From Bacteroidales bacterium UBA4866 (GTDB taxonomy: Bacteria > Bacteroidota > Bacteroidia > Bacteroidales > P3), in contig DHDW01000042.1 in NCBI GenBank assembly GCA_002399565.1, positions 82,008 through 101,707 of the forward strand: DNA of 19,700 nucleotides, written 5' to 3'. Below, in pieces: positions 1 to 8,381 of this stretch. Position 1 is the stretch's first letter. Each line of letters opens with the position of its first letter. The notes beneath the pieces are model-generated. The model made no database searches, had not been told where the DNA came from, and saw nothing but the letters and a program-made list of their open reading frames with translations. The position numbers were made by a program, and so were the translations under genes.

Positions 1-156
1 GTTAGAGCAGTTTATGATTATTTAATTAATCATGGAATTGAAAAGGCAAGATTAGATTATAAATCATACGGAGCAAAACAACCTATTGCTGACAACAAAA
101 CAGATGAAGGTAGAGCAAAAAATAGAAGAGTTGAATTTAAAATTATTTCATTATAA
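1..156 (+). CDS. OmpA-family protein, C-terminal fragment (5' end outside window)
   Basis: The first 51 codons read in frame to a TAA at 154-156 and match the end of the OmpA-like peptidoglycan-binding domain. The sequence contains the typical helix followed by SYGAKQPIADNKTDEGRAKN, then the conserved NRRVEFKI segment. Proteins with this domain anchor the outer membrane to the cell wall; the missing N-terminal part could be a barrel, a lipoprotein or a TPR/PD40 region, so the full protein cannot be named. The stop codon shares one base with the ATG of the next gene (TAATG), which implies co-transcription and translational coupling. The family call is well supported, but the exact subfamily is unknown. 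Confidence 0.85.
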   Translation, partial: VRAVYDYLINHGIEKARLDYKSYGAKQPIADNKTDEGRAKNRRVEFKIISL

Positions 157-815
157 TGAGCGAGAAACAAATCTTTCCATTTATTGACCAAAGAGTTGAG
201 AACTATTGTCAAACCTACTTGAGTAAGGAAGACGAAAACCTAAGAGAACTTAATGATAAGACCAATCTTCTCTTTCCTCGTCCACATATGATTAGTGGAA
301 ATTGGCAAGGAAATTTCCTAAGCCTGATTAGTAAGATTATTTGCCCAAAGCATATTTTGGAATTAGGAACTTTTAGTGGTTATTCAGCTCTATGTTTGGC
401 TAAGGGACTAAGTACAGAAGGAAAACTCCACACTATTGAAAAGGATGAAGAGTACAGAGAATTTCTTCTTGAATTATTCAAAGAAAATAAGGTTGATGAT
501 AAAATTCAATTACATATTGGAGCAGCATTAGATATTATCCCAACTCTTGAAGAAGAGTTTGACATTATTTTTATTGATGCAGACAAAGCTAACTACCCTG
601 TTTATTATGATTTATGTATTGAAAAGCTTCGTAAAGGGGGTCTAATGATTGCTGACAATGTTCTTTGGTATGGCAAAATTGCCTTAGAGCCAATGCCAAA
701 GGATAAACTTACTGTTGCAATTAATAATTTCAACCAAAAGATTACAGAAGATAAAAGAATGGAAAACCTAATCATTCCAATAAGAGATGGATTGATGATT
801 GGAAGAAAAATATAA
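156..815 (+). CDS. class I SAM-dependent O-methyltransferase (TrmR/caffeoyl-CoA OMT family)
   Basis: This 219-residue protein has the usual length of the methyltransferase_3 family. The SAM-binding glycine motif is LELGTFSGYSA (about residues 68-78). An acidic IDADKANY stretch (Asp141, Asp143) matches the metal- and substrate-binding region, and GGLMIADNVLWYGKI (about 167-181) is a family signature. Members methylate hydroxyl groups on catechols, caffeoyl-CoA or, for the Bacillus YrrM/TrmR branch, 5-hydroxyuridine of tRNA. In a bacterium without phenylpropanoid metabolism the tRNA role is the more likely one, but this is inference. The ATG overlaps the stop of the upstream OmpA-family gene. 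The gene converges on the next gene with only 22 bp between them. Confidence 0.88.
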   Translation: MSEKQIFPFIDQRVENYCQTYLSKEDENLRELNDKTNLLFPRPHMISGNWQGNFLSLISKIICPKHILELGTFSGYSALCLAKGLSTEGKLHTIEKDEEYREFLLELFKENKVDDKIQLHIGAALDIIPTLEEEFDIIFIDADKANYPVYYDLCIEKLRKGGLMIADNVLWYGKIALEPMPKDKLTVAINNFNQKITEDKRMENLIIPIRDGLMIGRKI

Positions 816-837
816 TTCTATTTGTAAAACTTGTCCC

Positions 838-1518
838 CTACCAATTATAAGGAGCTCCTATTAAGAAATTATTATGGTGTCCGTATGAACTGAACATTGG
901 ATTAAAAGCACTCATAGGACTTCCATAACTATAAGGCAAAAGGCTATAAGGATTATTTGTTTCAATAAAAGTAAATCCTAAATTAAAATAAGAATTCTTA
1001 GAAATTTGATATGTTAGATTGGCATTAAAACCATAAGTGTAAAGATTATCTCTAATCCCAAGAGTGTTGGGAGTTGACATTGGGTTTAAGTTATCCCAAA
1101 AAGCTGTTAAGGAAACCATAAGTCGAGGATTTACTTCAAAATCCATTCCAACATAAGCCATATTTCTTTTATAGCGGTTTTCATAAGGAGCTTTATCCTC
1201 TGGAGGAGTTTGATTTTTCGGAAGGTTTATCCAGCTATCTCCAGTAAGTATTCCTGCTCTAAGCCACGACTGAGAATTAACTTTCATTGATACTGAAGGA
1301 GCAATATAAGTTGAAACAAAATTCTCATTAAAGAATCCCTTTCCGAATGATGCTCCCATTTCAATTCTAAATTGTGTAGGGTCTTCATCAATCAATGGCA
1401 AAACATTCACTTGTAATGAATCATTAATTGTATCTTTCTCCAAGATTGAAACTTGCTCTTGTGAGAAAGCAACCAAACTTGTTAAGAAGAGGATTAATAA
1501 AGGAAAAACTTTTTTCAT
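838..1518 (-). CDS. exported hypothetical protein, probable outer-membrane beta-barrel
   Basis: The protein has 226 residues. The N-terminus (MKKVFPLLILFLTSLVAFS, then Gln) is a good signal peptide with cleavage near residue 19-20. After a short acidic linker (about 20-45) the rest alternates polar and aromatic residues in strand-like stretches, for example GFNANLTYQISKNSYFNLGF, and ends in an aromatic Trp, as outer-membrane barrels commonly do. I do not recognise a specific family. It lies 61 bp downstream of the other minus-strand barrel gene and no convincing promoter box separates them, so the two may be one operon. The ATG at 1518 directly precedes the signal peptide. Function is unknown. 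Confidence 0.7.
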   Translation of the reverse strand: MKKVFPLLILFLTSLVAFSQEQVSILEKDTINDSLQVNVLPLIDEDPTQFRIEMGASFGKGFFNENFVSTYIAPSVSMKVNSQSWLRAGILTGDSWINLPKNQTPPEDKAPYENRYKRNMAYVGMDFEVNPRLMVSLTAFWDNLNPMSTPNTLGIRDNLYTYGFNANLTYQISKNSYFNLGFTFIETNNPYSLLPYSYGSPMSAFNPMFSSYGHHNNFLIGAPYNW

Positions 1519-1579
1519 AATTCTTTAACGCAAATTCTTTTATATTAGTGTTCAGAATTAAGATTTAACTTTTAGAGGA

Positions 1580-2491
1580 TTAGTATTTAACTTTATTGGA
1601 GAAAAGATTCATATAGTAAGCAAGAGTAAAGGAAATAACATGTTGAACTGGAGATTTTGGAGTTGGAATCTTTAAGTATTCAAATGAATTGCTAATATTT
1701 TGAATCCCTTTTGCTTCATATCTTCCACTAAAATCATAATCATAGTCATATAAAGGAGTTAATCCATACTGATAAGATAGAGTAAGCTGAAAAGCTTTAT
1801 ATTCAAAACCTAATCCTAATTCAACTCCCAATTCAAAACGATTTGTTCCTTCTGTCATAAAGGTTTCATCGTAATCTTCATCCATAAGTCCATGTACTGT
1901 ATGGTCGTAACCAATATATCCATTCACTGCTGTAGGCATTGCTGTTTGCTCATGACGAACTCTTGGCACAAATTTTTCTCCAAAATGGTCAATGAAATAT
2001 GAGGTTCCTGCCACTCCATAACCCAAGAATGCTCCACCTTGAGCAAAGAATCTAAAATCGGAAGAGAAATTATATTTCCAAAGAATATCAATTGGCAATT
2101 GAACATAGTAAGCCTCAACATCAAGTTCAACATTTTGAGTAAAATCTCCTTGGTTTTGTGTGTTAAGTTTGTAGCCTTTGGAAGTAAAAATCAAAGAAGG
2201 CTGCAAATACCAATAATCTGCAAGTTTTATTTGACCAACAAAACCCACATTAAAACCTAATTTGAAAGGTTCAGTATCTGTAAAGCCAACATAGTTGAAG
2301 TTTTGATTGTAGTATGAAAGCCCATTATAAACGTCTAATCCTTTTGCTGAAGTAAGGTCGCTCATATTAAATCCTGCCCTAATTCCAAAACGATTCTCAG
2401 GAGCTCTATTTTTTCTTTGTGCATTAGATTCTATTGCAACCAAAAGCAATAATGCAAGTGCAACCAATGATAGGATACTTTTCTTTCTCAT
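1580..2491 (-). CDS. PorT-family outer-membrane beta-barrel protein
   Basis: This 303-residue protein begins with a strong signal peptide (MRKKSILSLVALALLLLVAI, predicted cleavage after SNA near residue 24). The mature part opens with FGIRAGFNMSDL, the characteristic first strand of the Bacteroidota PorT/OMP_b-brl_2 family, followed by paired strands such as GFNVGFVGQIKL, WYLQPSLIFTSKGY and FELGVELGLGFEY, and ends in an aromatic Tyr. Proteins of this family sit in the outer membrane. PorT itself belongs to the type IX secretion system, but the family is broad and most members have no known role, so T9SS function should not be assumed. An Asp/Glu/Tyr-rich insertion around residues 195-220 is probably an external loop. 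A TATATTTG box lies about 27 bp upstream. Confidence 0.82.
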   Translation of the reverse strand: MRKKSILSLVALALLLLVAIESNAQRKNRAPENRFGIRAGFNMSDLTSAKGLDVYNGLSYYNQNFNYVGFTDTEPFKLGFNVGFVGQIKLADYWYLQPSLIFTSKGYKLNTQNQGDFTQNVELDVEAYYVQLPIDILWKYNFSSDFRFFAQGGAFLGYGVAGTSYFIDHFGEKFVPRVRHEQTAMPTAVNGYIGYDHTVHGLMDEDYDETFMTEGTNRFELGVELGLGFEYKAFQLTLSYQYGLTPLYDYDYDFSGRYEAKGIQNISNSFEYLKIPTPKSPVQHVISFTLAYYMNLFSNKVKY

Positions 2492-2517
2492 ATCTTTAAT
2501 AGTATAAGTTCAATTTG

Positions 2518-2525
2518 CAAATATA
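2518..2525 (-). promoter_or_regulatory. Bacteroidota -7 box upstream of the PorT-family gene
   Basis: The minus strand reads TATATTTG here, an exact match to the TAnnTTTG element recognised by the primary sigma factor of Bacteroidota. It would start transcription about 20 nt before the ATG at 2491. No TTG is present at the usual -33 distance, so only half of the promoter is supported. Confidence 0.5.
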
Positions 2526-2567
2526 TGATTTCTTTACGAAACTTAGCATAAAAAGAATTAAGAAATA

Positions 2568-2596
2568 TTGATTTTTGATGAGTTTTTCTATCTTTG
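2568..2596 (+). promoter_or_regulatory. promoter of the rhomboid gene (TTG-N18-TATCTTTG)
   Basis: TATCTTTG at 2589-2596 is an exact TAnnTTTG match, and a TTG lies at 2568-2570, 18 bp upstream. Transcription would begin only a few bases before the ATG at 2606, giving an almost leaderless mRNA, or a leader of about 40 nt if the in-frame ATG at residue 12 is used. Confidence 0.6.
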
Positions 2597-2605
2597 CATT
2601 AGTTT

Positions 2606-3307
2606 ATGGGAAAAGAGAGAAAAGATTTTTTAAGCGCAATGGTTGTTCCTGCAGCTTTTGTTTTACTTCTATGGATAATTAAAATATTGGAGGTAAGCAC
2701 CAATATTTCTTTGTCTGAATATGGTCTTGAGCCACGTTCCACTAAAGGACTATTGGGAATTTTAACAATGCCTCTACTCCACTCCGATTTTTCTCATTTA
2801 TCTTCCAACACACTTGCAGCATTCTTGCTTTTGTCTGGACTTTATCTTTTCTATAAAAATTTTGCCTCTACTCTCTTTGTTTCTTTCTATTTCTTTTCAG
2901 GTTTTGCAGCTTGGATAATTGGCACAAGTGGAACTATACATATTGGAGCAAGCGGTTTGGTTTATGCTTTAGCTTGGTTTCATATACTAAGTGGTTTTTT
3001 GAAAAGAAACAAACCCCAAATGGCTTTTGGCTTTTTGGTTATTTTCCTGTATGGTTCTGTAGTTTGGGGTATTTTCCCAATGTTCCAACCATCACCTCAA
3101 ATTTCCTGGCAAGGACATTTAGGAGGTGCAATAACAGGAATTATTTTTGCAATCTTATTCCGAAATAAAGGGATTGTTCAAAAGGAAATTGCTCCCATTG
3201 AAGAAGATGATGAACTTTCTGATGAAGACCCTTATTGGATGGAAGGAAGTCATGAAGAATTAAATCAAAAGGAAGAAATTAAAGAAACAAATTCTACTGA
3301 AATTTAA
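2606..3307 (+). CDS. rhomboid family intramembrane serine protease
   Basis: The 233-residue polytopic membrane protein carries the full catalytic pair of rhomboids. The nucleophile lies in HIGASGLVYAL (Ser116) and the base in WQGHLGGAITG (His171). The HSDFSHLSSN segment (about residues 59-68) corresponds to the conserved H-x-x-x-H-x-x-x-N region that forms the oxyanion environment. About six hydrophobic helices precede a cytosolic acidic tail (about 195-233, rich in Glu and Asp). Rhomboids cut transmembrane segments of other membrane proteins; the substrate here is unknown. The first ATG sits very close to its promoter box, so Met12 (AMVVPAAF) is an alternative start. Array A begins 18 bp after the stop. 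Confidence 0.93.
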   Translation: MGKERKDFLSAMVVPAAFVLLLWIIKILEVSTNISLSEYGLEPRSTKGLLGILTMPLLHSDFSHLSSNTLAAFLLLSGLYLFYKNFASTLFVSFYFFSGFAAWIIGTSGTIHIGASGLVYALAWFHILSGFLKRNKPQMAFGFLVIFLYGSVVWGIFPMFQPSPQISWQGHLGGAITGIIFAILFRNKGIVQKEIAPIEEDDELSDEDPYWMEGSHEELNQKEEIKETNSTEI

Positions 3308-3325
3308 TCAGATTATTTACCCACA

Positions 3326-3498
3326 AAATCAAGAGTTAAATCTCACTAAATCAAGAGATAAATCCATCAAGTCAAGATTTGAAATAAGTATAATGCCATT
3401 ATATCCTAAGTATAATGCCATTAAACCGACAATATAATGCCATTAAACCAAAAGAATAATGCCATTATACTTAGAATATAATGGCATTAAATGAGATT
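3326..3498. repeat. array A: tandem degenerate 22-bp units between convergent genes
   Basis: Two consecutive words share one period. AAATCAAGAGwTAAATC occurs at 3326 and 3348, 22 bp apart and differing by one base, with a decayed copy (core TCAAGA) near 3370. Then TATAATGCCATTA or a one-base variant starts at 3389, 3411, 3433, 3455 and 3477, each exactly 22 bp from the last. The fifth copy reads TATAATGGCATTA; because the word is palindromic apart from its centre, this equals an inverted copy. The array fills most of the 254-bp spacer between the rhomboid stop and the Nfn-type gene. No ORF or known element explains it. Confidence 0.9.
3457..3489. terminator. perfect 13-bp hairpin inside array A, possible bidirectional terminator
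   Basis: TAATGCCATTATA (3457-3469) and TATAATGGCATTA (3477-3489) are perfect reverse complements separated by a 7-base loop. The stem is AT-rich and lacks a strong U tract on either side, so termination is only a guess. It sits where both convergent transcripts should end. Confidence 0.35.
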
Positions 3499-3513
3499 TA
3501 AATAAGGACTAAT

Positions 3514-3554
3514 TAGATTGAAAGCTTATTTATTGACTTTTTAAGCTTAATCTA
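3514..3554 (-). terminator. hairpin just downstream of the Nfn-type gene, possible terminator
   Basis: TAGATT and AAGCTTA (3514-3519, 3522-3528) pair with TAAGCTT and AATCTA (3542-3548, 3549-3554), with a two-base bulge and a 13-base loop. It lies right after the stop codon of the minus-strand gene. No clear U tract follows on the minus strand, so the terminator call is weak. Confidence 0.3.
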
Positions 3555-3561
3555 TTAGTTT

Positions 3562-5841
3562 TTATTTTTTACTTTTTATGTATTTATCAATAGCTTTTGC
3601 AGCTTGTTTTCCTGCACCCATTGCCAAAATAACTGTTGCTGCTCCCGAAACAGCATCACCTCCAGCAAATATTCCTTCTCTTGAGGTTTGACCAAATTCA
3701 TCAGCAATAATACCTCCCCATTTTTCTGAAGATAGGCCTTTGGTAGTATTAATGATAAGTGGATTAGGGTTTGTTCCTAAAGACATGATAACGCAATTGG
3801 TTTCTATCTCATATTCACTTCCCTTAACTTCAATAGGTCTTCTTCTTCCACTTTCATCAGGTTCTCCAAGTTCCATACGAACGCATTTTATGGCTCTAAC
3901 CCATCCTTTTTCGTCTGCAAGAATTTCAACTGGATTATTCATTGTGTGGAAAATGATACCTTCTTCTTTAGCGTGATGCACTTCTTCAACTCTTGCAGGC
4001 ATTTCTTTTTCACTTCTTCTATATACAACATGAGTTTCTGCCCCCAAACGTCTTGCTGTTCTTGCAGCATCCATAGCTACATTTCCTCCTCCAACAATTA
4101 CTGCATTGGTTCCAGGATAAACTGGAGTGTCGTAGCCTTCTTCAAAAGCTTTCATTAAATTGGAACGAGTTAGGATTTCGTTTGCAGATAACACTCCATT
4201 AAGATTTTCGCCAGGAATTCCCATAAATTTTGGTAATCCAGCACCTGATGCAATGTAAACAGCACTAAAACCTTCCTCATTAAGAAGTTCATCAATTGTT
4301 ATGCTCTTTCCAACAATAACATCATTAATTATTTTAACTCCAAGCTTTCTAACATTTTCCACTTCATATTGAACAACTTCTTTTTTAGGCAAACGAAACT
4401 CAGGAATTCCATAAACCAAAACTCCTCCTGCTTCATGCAAAGCCTCAAATATAGTAACATCATATCCCATTTTAGCTAAATCTCCACCACAAGTCAATCC
4501 ACTTGGACCAGCTCCAACAATTGCAACTTTTTTACCATTTGAATCAACCTTTTTAGAAAGTTCAATTTTATTATCTCTTGCCCAATCAGCAACAAATCTT
4601 TCTAATTTACCAATAGAAACAGCTTCTCCCTTTTTACCTAAAATACATGTTTCTTCGCATTGAGATTCTTGAGGGCAAACTCGACCACAAACTGCAGGAA
4701 GAGCAGTATCTTCTGCCAAAATATGAGCTGCTGCTTCAAAATCTCCTACCTTTACTTTTGAAATAAATTGAGGAATCTTTACACTTACAGGACATTGCTT
4801 AACGCAACCAGGATTCTTACATTCAATACAACGAGAAGCCTCTGCCATAGCTTCTTCTTCGTTATATCCATAAGATACTTCTTCAAAATTTTGTGACCTT
4901 TGAATAGGGTCTTGTTCTCTAACCTTAACTCTTTTAAACTTTTCAACAACTATCTCAGAGGCTTGTTCTGATTGCTCAACGCTTGGGGTTAAATTACAGT
5001 GGTGTTTGTCAGTATCTTTTGCAATTTCGAATGTTTTATACATAGATTGACGTCTCATAGCTTCATCAAAATCCACCAAATGTCCATCAAACTCTGGTCC
5101 ATCAACGCAAGTAAATTGTGTCTTTCCCCCAATGCTAACCCTACAAGCTCCACACATTCCAGTACCATCAACCATTAAAGTATTTAAGCTAACAATGGTT
5201 TTAATATTAAATTCTTTGGTCAACAAACAAACAAATTTCATCATTATCATTGGACCAATTGCAACAACCTCATCGTAATGTTTGCCTTTGTTTTCAATCA
5301 AATCTCTGATAACATCTGTAACCAATCCTTTGTTTCCATTTGAACCATCATCTGTACATATATATAAGTCTCTGCAAACATCTTTCATTTGTTTCTCAAG
5401 GATAACCATATCCTTAGTTTTTGCACCAACAACAACATCTACATCCAATCCCTGTTGCTTAAACCATTTTACTTGAGGGTAAACTGGAGCTGTTCCAACA
5501 CCACCAGCAACAAAGAGAATACTCTTTGATTTTAGGACTTCTTTGCTTTGATGAACAAACTCACTTTCTCTTCCAAGTGGACCAACAACATCTTTGAAGC
5601 TATCACCAACTTCAAGTTTAGCCATTCTTTGAGTTGATTTTCCAAGAATTTGAAACACTAAAGTAATTGTTCCTTTTTCTCTATCAAAATCACAAATTGT
5701 TAAAGGGATTCTTTCCCCTTTTTCATCAATAATAACTATTACAAATTGACCTGGTTTTGCTGAACGTGCAACCCAAGGAGATAAAACATCCATTAAATAG
5801 ATGTTTTCTGTTAGTTTTTGCTTCGACTGGATTTTAAACAT
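3562..5841 (-). CDS. fused NADH-dependent ferredoxin:NADP+ oxidoreductase (NfnA-NfnB / sulfide dehydrogenase-glutamate synthase-like)
   Basis: A two-part flavoprotein of 759 residues. The N-terminal part (about 1-280) is a ferredoxin-reductase-like subunit related to NfnA, SudB and PyrK: FAD/NAD folds, VAGGVGTAPVYP for nucleotide binding, and a [2Fe-2S] site at DGTGMCGAC plus FTCVDGP (Asp225, Cys230, Cys233, Cys245). The C-terminal part is a GltD/NfnB-like subunit with two cysteine-rich [4Fe-4S] motifs (CIECKNPGCVKQCP; CGRVCPQESQCEETC), a FAD site VGAGPSGL (442-449) and an NADPH site VGGGNVAMDAA (583-593). Separate Nfn subunits perform electron bifurcation between NADPH, NADH and ferredoxin; databases often label the fusion a DHOD-B/glutamate synthase. 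I start at the internal ATG (5841) because MFKIQSKQKLTENIYLMDV is the family's N-terminus; the longer frame from 5892 would overlap the upstream gene. Confidence 0.88.
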   Translation of the reverse strand: MFKIQSKQKLTENIYLMDVLSPWVARSAKPGQFVIVIIDEKGERIPLTICDFDREKGTITLVFQILGKSTQRMAKLEVGDSFKDVVGPLGRESEFVHQSKEVLKSKSILFVAGGVGTAPVYPQVKWFKQQGLDVDVVVGAKTKDMVILEKQMKDVCRDLYICTDDGSNGNKGLVTDVIRDLIENKGKHYDEVVAIGPMIMMKFVCLLTKEFNIKTIVSLNTLMVDGTGMCGACRVSIGGKTQFTCVDGPEFDGHLVDFDEAMRRQSMYKTFEIAKDTDKHHCNLTPSVEQSEQASEIVVEKFKRVKVREQDPIQRSQNFEEVSYGYNEEEAMAEASRCIECKNPGCVKQCPVSVKIPQFISKVKVGDFEAAAHILAEDTALPAVCGRVCPQESQCEETCILGKKGEAVSIGKLERFVADWARDNKIELSKKVDSNGKKVAIVGAGPSGLTCGGDLAKMGYDVTIFEALHEAGGVLVYGIPEFRLPKKEVVQYEVENVRKLGVKIINDVIVGKSITIDELLNEEGFSAVYIASGAGLPKFMGIPGENLNGVLSANEILTRSNLMKAFEEGYDTPVYPGTNAVIVGGGNVAMDAARTARRLGAETHVVYRRSEKEMPARVEEVHHAKEEGIIFHTMNNPVEILADEKGWVRAIKCVRMELGEPDESGRRRPIEVKGSEYEIETNCVIMSLGTNPNPLIINTTKGLSSEKWGGIIADEFGQTSREGIFAGGDAVSGAATVILAMGAGKQAAKAIDKYIKSKK

Positions 5842-5872
5842 AAAAGTTCTAAACTTATTTATTTTGATTATT

Positions 5873-6352
5873 TTATTTTTTACCCTTTTCAATAACTGGC
5901 TGTGAAAGATTCTCTAATTCTTTCTCACTTAAATTTAATTCAATTTTTAATTTGAATTTACTACTTCTGTTTAACAGTATTAGAATTAGGAATAATACTG
6001 AGAAAAAGAGGTATAAATAATTATTAGAAAGAATTAAAAACAGAATTGCAAAACCATTCATAATGGTATATGAATTTAAATGTTTCTTGTTTAAAAGATG
6101 GTGAGCATTTAATCTTTTTCCCATTGGATAATCCCTGATTTTCAATAACTGTGATTGATATCTTTTCTTGCCCATAAGAAATAAAACAAGAATTATCATC
6201 ATCATAACCACCGATAAATACATATTTACTTTATAATCAGAAATTATTTTACCAACGAAGAAAGTTGTAATAAATCCTGAAAGGGAGATAATAAAATTTA
6301 TTATTATGTATTTGATATGCAGTCCATTTAAATTATCAATATAATTCTTCAT
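5873..6352 (-). CDS. hypothetical four-helix membrane protein
   Basis: This 159-residue protein is not recognised. It has four hydrophobic segments: about 14-34, 44-61, then after a basic loop (KKRYQSQLLKIRDYPMGKR) two more at about 96-110 and 112-127. The tail is charged and amphipathic (KLKIELNLSEKELENL). The short helix pairs separated by a basic cytosolic loop suggest a small inner-membrane protein with both ends inside. It precedes the Nfn-type fusion on the same strand with 31 bp between them and no promoter box in the gap, so co-transcription is likely. No enzyme motif is visible. Confidence 0.65.
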   Translation of the reverse strand: MKNYIDNLNGLHIKYIIINFIISLSGFITTFFVGKIISDYKVNMYLSVVMMMIILVLFLMGKKRYQSQLLKIRDYPMGKRLNAHHLLNKKHLNSYTIMNGFAILFLILSNNYLYLFFSVLFLILILLNRSSKFKLKIELNLSEKELENLSQPVIEKGKK

Positions 6353-6380
6353 CCTATTAATTTTTCGTTTTTTGAATTAG

Positions 6381-6388
6381 CAAAAATA
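6381..6388 (-). promoter_or_regulatory. possible -7 box for the membrane protein/Nfn operon
   Basis: The minus strand reads TATTTTTG, fitting TAnnTTTG, about 28 bp before the ATG at 6352. The surrounding sequence is very AT-rich and no -33 TTG is present at the expected distance, so chance occurrence is possible. Confidence 0.35.
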
Positions 6389-6406
6389 TAAAAAAATTGC
6401 TTTTTA

Positions 6407-6437
6407 ATTGGTCTTATAATTTTTTTTTCTACTTTTG
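6407..6437 (+). promoter_or_regulatory. promoter of rho (ATTG-N19-TACTTTTG)
   Basis: This is the best promoter in the window. ATTG at 6407-6410 is followed after exactly 19 bp by TACTTTTG at 6430-6437, matching both halves of the Bacteroidota consensus. Transcription from about 6443 leaves a leader of roughly 110 nt before the rho ATG. I see no strong structure in that leader beyond a weak GCGA/TCGC pairing. Confidence 0.7.
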
Positions 6438-6554
6438 CAAAGTTATTAAGGAATTTAATTTACAATTTTTTCCTTCAAAAAACGTCCATTTCCCAAAATG
6501 ATTATTTAGTATTAAAGCGATTTATTCGCATATTTATTTATCATATTATTTTTT

Positions 6555-8345
6555 ATGTACAACAAATCTGAATTAGATACAAAATCTTTAGATGATTTAA
6601 AGTTAATTGCCAAGGAATTGAATATTCCTAAGTTTAATAAGTTTAAAGAAACAGAGTTAGTCTACAAAATATTAGACTTTCAAGCAGCAAACCCAGCCGA
6701 AGAAGATATTGCTAAAGAAGCTGAGAAAAAACAAAAAAATCAAAAAAGAGCTCGTCTAAAACCAAAACCTGTTGCAGAATCAAATGTTGGAGCATCATTA
6801 AAAACAAATGAAGCTAAAGACGAAAAACCAACTCCTCTACAAGCTCAAACTCCTGAAAAGCAAAAACCTCAACAAAAACCACAACAACATCCTAAGAAAC
6901 AAACTATAAAAGAAAACTCTATTGAGGCATCGGAAGCTAAAATGAAAAGCGAATTAGATTTATTTGACATGAGCGTTCCTCAAATAGATAATTTAAAAAA
7001 GCCTGATTTAAAATACAAAACTCAAGATAAACCTCAAGTAGTTAATCCAGATGAAATTATTTTATCAGAAATAATTACAAATGACAAAATAGAAACTAAA
7101 GATATTAAAAAGGAAGAAGTAAGAATTGAACCAAAAGAAAATTCTGAAGGGAACAAATCAGAAATCAATGTAGAAAGTCCAATTTCTCAACAAAATCAAT
7201 CAACAAAAGTTGTTTATAATTTTGAGAAAGAAGGATTGATTGAGGCTGAAGGAGTTTTAGAAATTATGCCTGATGGATATGGTTTCTTGCGCTCTTCTGA
7301 CTACAACTATCTTAACTCTCCTGATGATATTTATGTATCTCAATCTCAAATCAAACTTTTTGGGTTAAAGACTGGAGATACAGTTAGTGGAGTTATTCGT
7401 CCTCCAAAAGATGGAGAAAAATACTTTCCTTTGGTTAAGGCAAAATTAATTAATGGAAAAACCATTGATCAAATTAGAGATAGAGTTCCTTTTGATTATT
7501 TGACTCCTTTGTTCCCTCAAGAAAAATTTAAACTTACAGGACATAAAGGAGAAAGTCTTTCGACAAGAGTTATTGACCTGTTTACTCCTATTGGAAAAGG
7601 TCAAAGAGCTTTAATTGTTGCTCAACCAAAAACTGGTAAAACAACTCTATTGAAAGAAGTTGCGAATGCAATTGCTGCTAATCATCCAGATGTCTATTTA
7701 ATTGTTCTTTTAATTGATGAACGTCCTGAAGAAGTAACAGATATGCAAAGAACAGTTAATGCTGAAGTAATTGCATCTACTTTTGATGAACCAGCTGAAA
7801 GACACGTTAAGATTGCTAATCTTGTTTTAGAAAAAGCAAAACGTATGACAGAGTGTGGACATGATGTTGTTATTGTTTTGGATTCCATCACTCGTTTGGC
7901 AAGAGCTTATAATACTGTTGCTCCATCTTCTGGGAAGGTTCTTTCTGGAGGTGTTGAAGCAAATGCACTTCAAAAACCTAAACGATTCTTTGGTGCTGCA
8001 AGAAAGATTGAAAATGGAGGCTCACTAACAATTATTGCTACAGCTTTGATTGAAACTGGTTCAAAAATGGATGAAGTTATTTTTGAAGAGTTTAAGGGTA
8101 CTGGTAATATGGAATTGCAATTGGATAGGAAGATTTCAAATAAGAGAATCTACCCTGCAATTGATATTGTTTCTTCTTCAACTCGTAGGGAAGATCTTCT
8201 TATGGAAGCAAGTATAGTTGGAAGAATGGGAATTGTTAGAAACTTCCTTTCAGACATGAATCCCGTTGAGGCAATGGAATTTATAAAGAAACACATGCAA
8301 AACACAAGAAACAACGAAGAGTTTCTTCTTTCAATGAATTCATAA
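6555..8345 (+). CDS. rho: transcription termination factor Rho
   Basis: Rho is the hexameric RNA-dependent ATPase that releases transcripts. Domain order: a short N-terminal helical Rho_N region (about 1-45, [20 protein letters not shown]); a long low-complexity insertion rich in Lys, Gln, Pro, Glu and Asn (about 48-222); the cold-shock-like RNA-binding domain starting around 225 ([15 protein letters not shown]); and the ATPase core. The Walker A loop is AQPKTGKTT (356-364), Walker B is [13 protein letters not shown], and the later [10 protein letters not shown] and [12 protein letters not shown] segments are highly conserved in Rho. At 596 residues it is far longer than E. coli Rho (419), as expected for Bacteroidota. 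It has its own promoter and is 36 bp ahead of glyS, probably in one operon. Confidence 0.98.
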   Translation: MYNKSELDTKSLDDLKLIAKELNIPKFNKFKETELVYKILDFQAANPAEEDIAKEAEKKQKNQKRARLKPKPVAESNVGASLKTNEAKDEKPTPLQAQTPEKQKPQQKPQQHPKKQTIKENSIEASEAKMKSELDLFDMSVPQIDNLKKPDLKYKTQDKPQVVNPDEIILSEIITNDKIETKDIKKEEVRIEPKENSEGNKSEINVESPISQQNQSTKVVYNFEKEGLIEAEGVLEIMPDGYGFLRSSDYNYLNSPDDIYVSQSQIKLFGLKTGDTVSGVIRPPKDGEKYFPLVKAKLINGKTIDQIRDRVPFDYLTPLFPQEKFKLTGHKGESLSTRVIDLFTPIGKGQRALIVAQPKTGKTTLLKEVANAIAANHPDVYLIVLLIDERPEEVTDMQRTVNAEVIASTFDEPAERHVKIANLVLEKAKRMTECGHDVVIVLDSITRLARAYNTVAPSSGKVLSGGVEANALQKPKRFFGAARKIENGGSLTIIATALIETGSKMDEVIFEEFKGTGNMELQLDRKISNKRIYPAIDIVSSSTRREDLLMEASIVGRMGIVRNFLSDMNPVEAMEFIKKHMQNTRNNEEFLLSMNS

Positions 8346-8381
8346 TAGAAAATAAAGAAAAGATTTAAGGCTAAGATTATA

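Noticed and set aside
1580..2491. Specific assignment as the type IX secretion component PorT
   Set aside because: Only the broad barrel family is supported; no other T9SS gene is in the window.
3326..3498. CRISPR array
   Set aside because: Units are 21-22 bp in total with no unique spacers of about 30 bp, the cores are degenerate, and no cas genes are nearby. The same applies to arrays B and C.
5842..5892. Upstream start for the Nfn-type fusion, adding 17 residues
   Set aside because: The extra residues are a Lys/Ile-rich stretch unlike the family, overlap the upstream gene, and Met at 5841 starts the conserved N-terminus.
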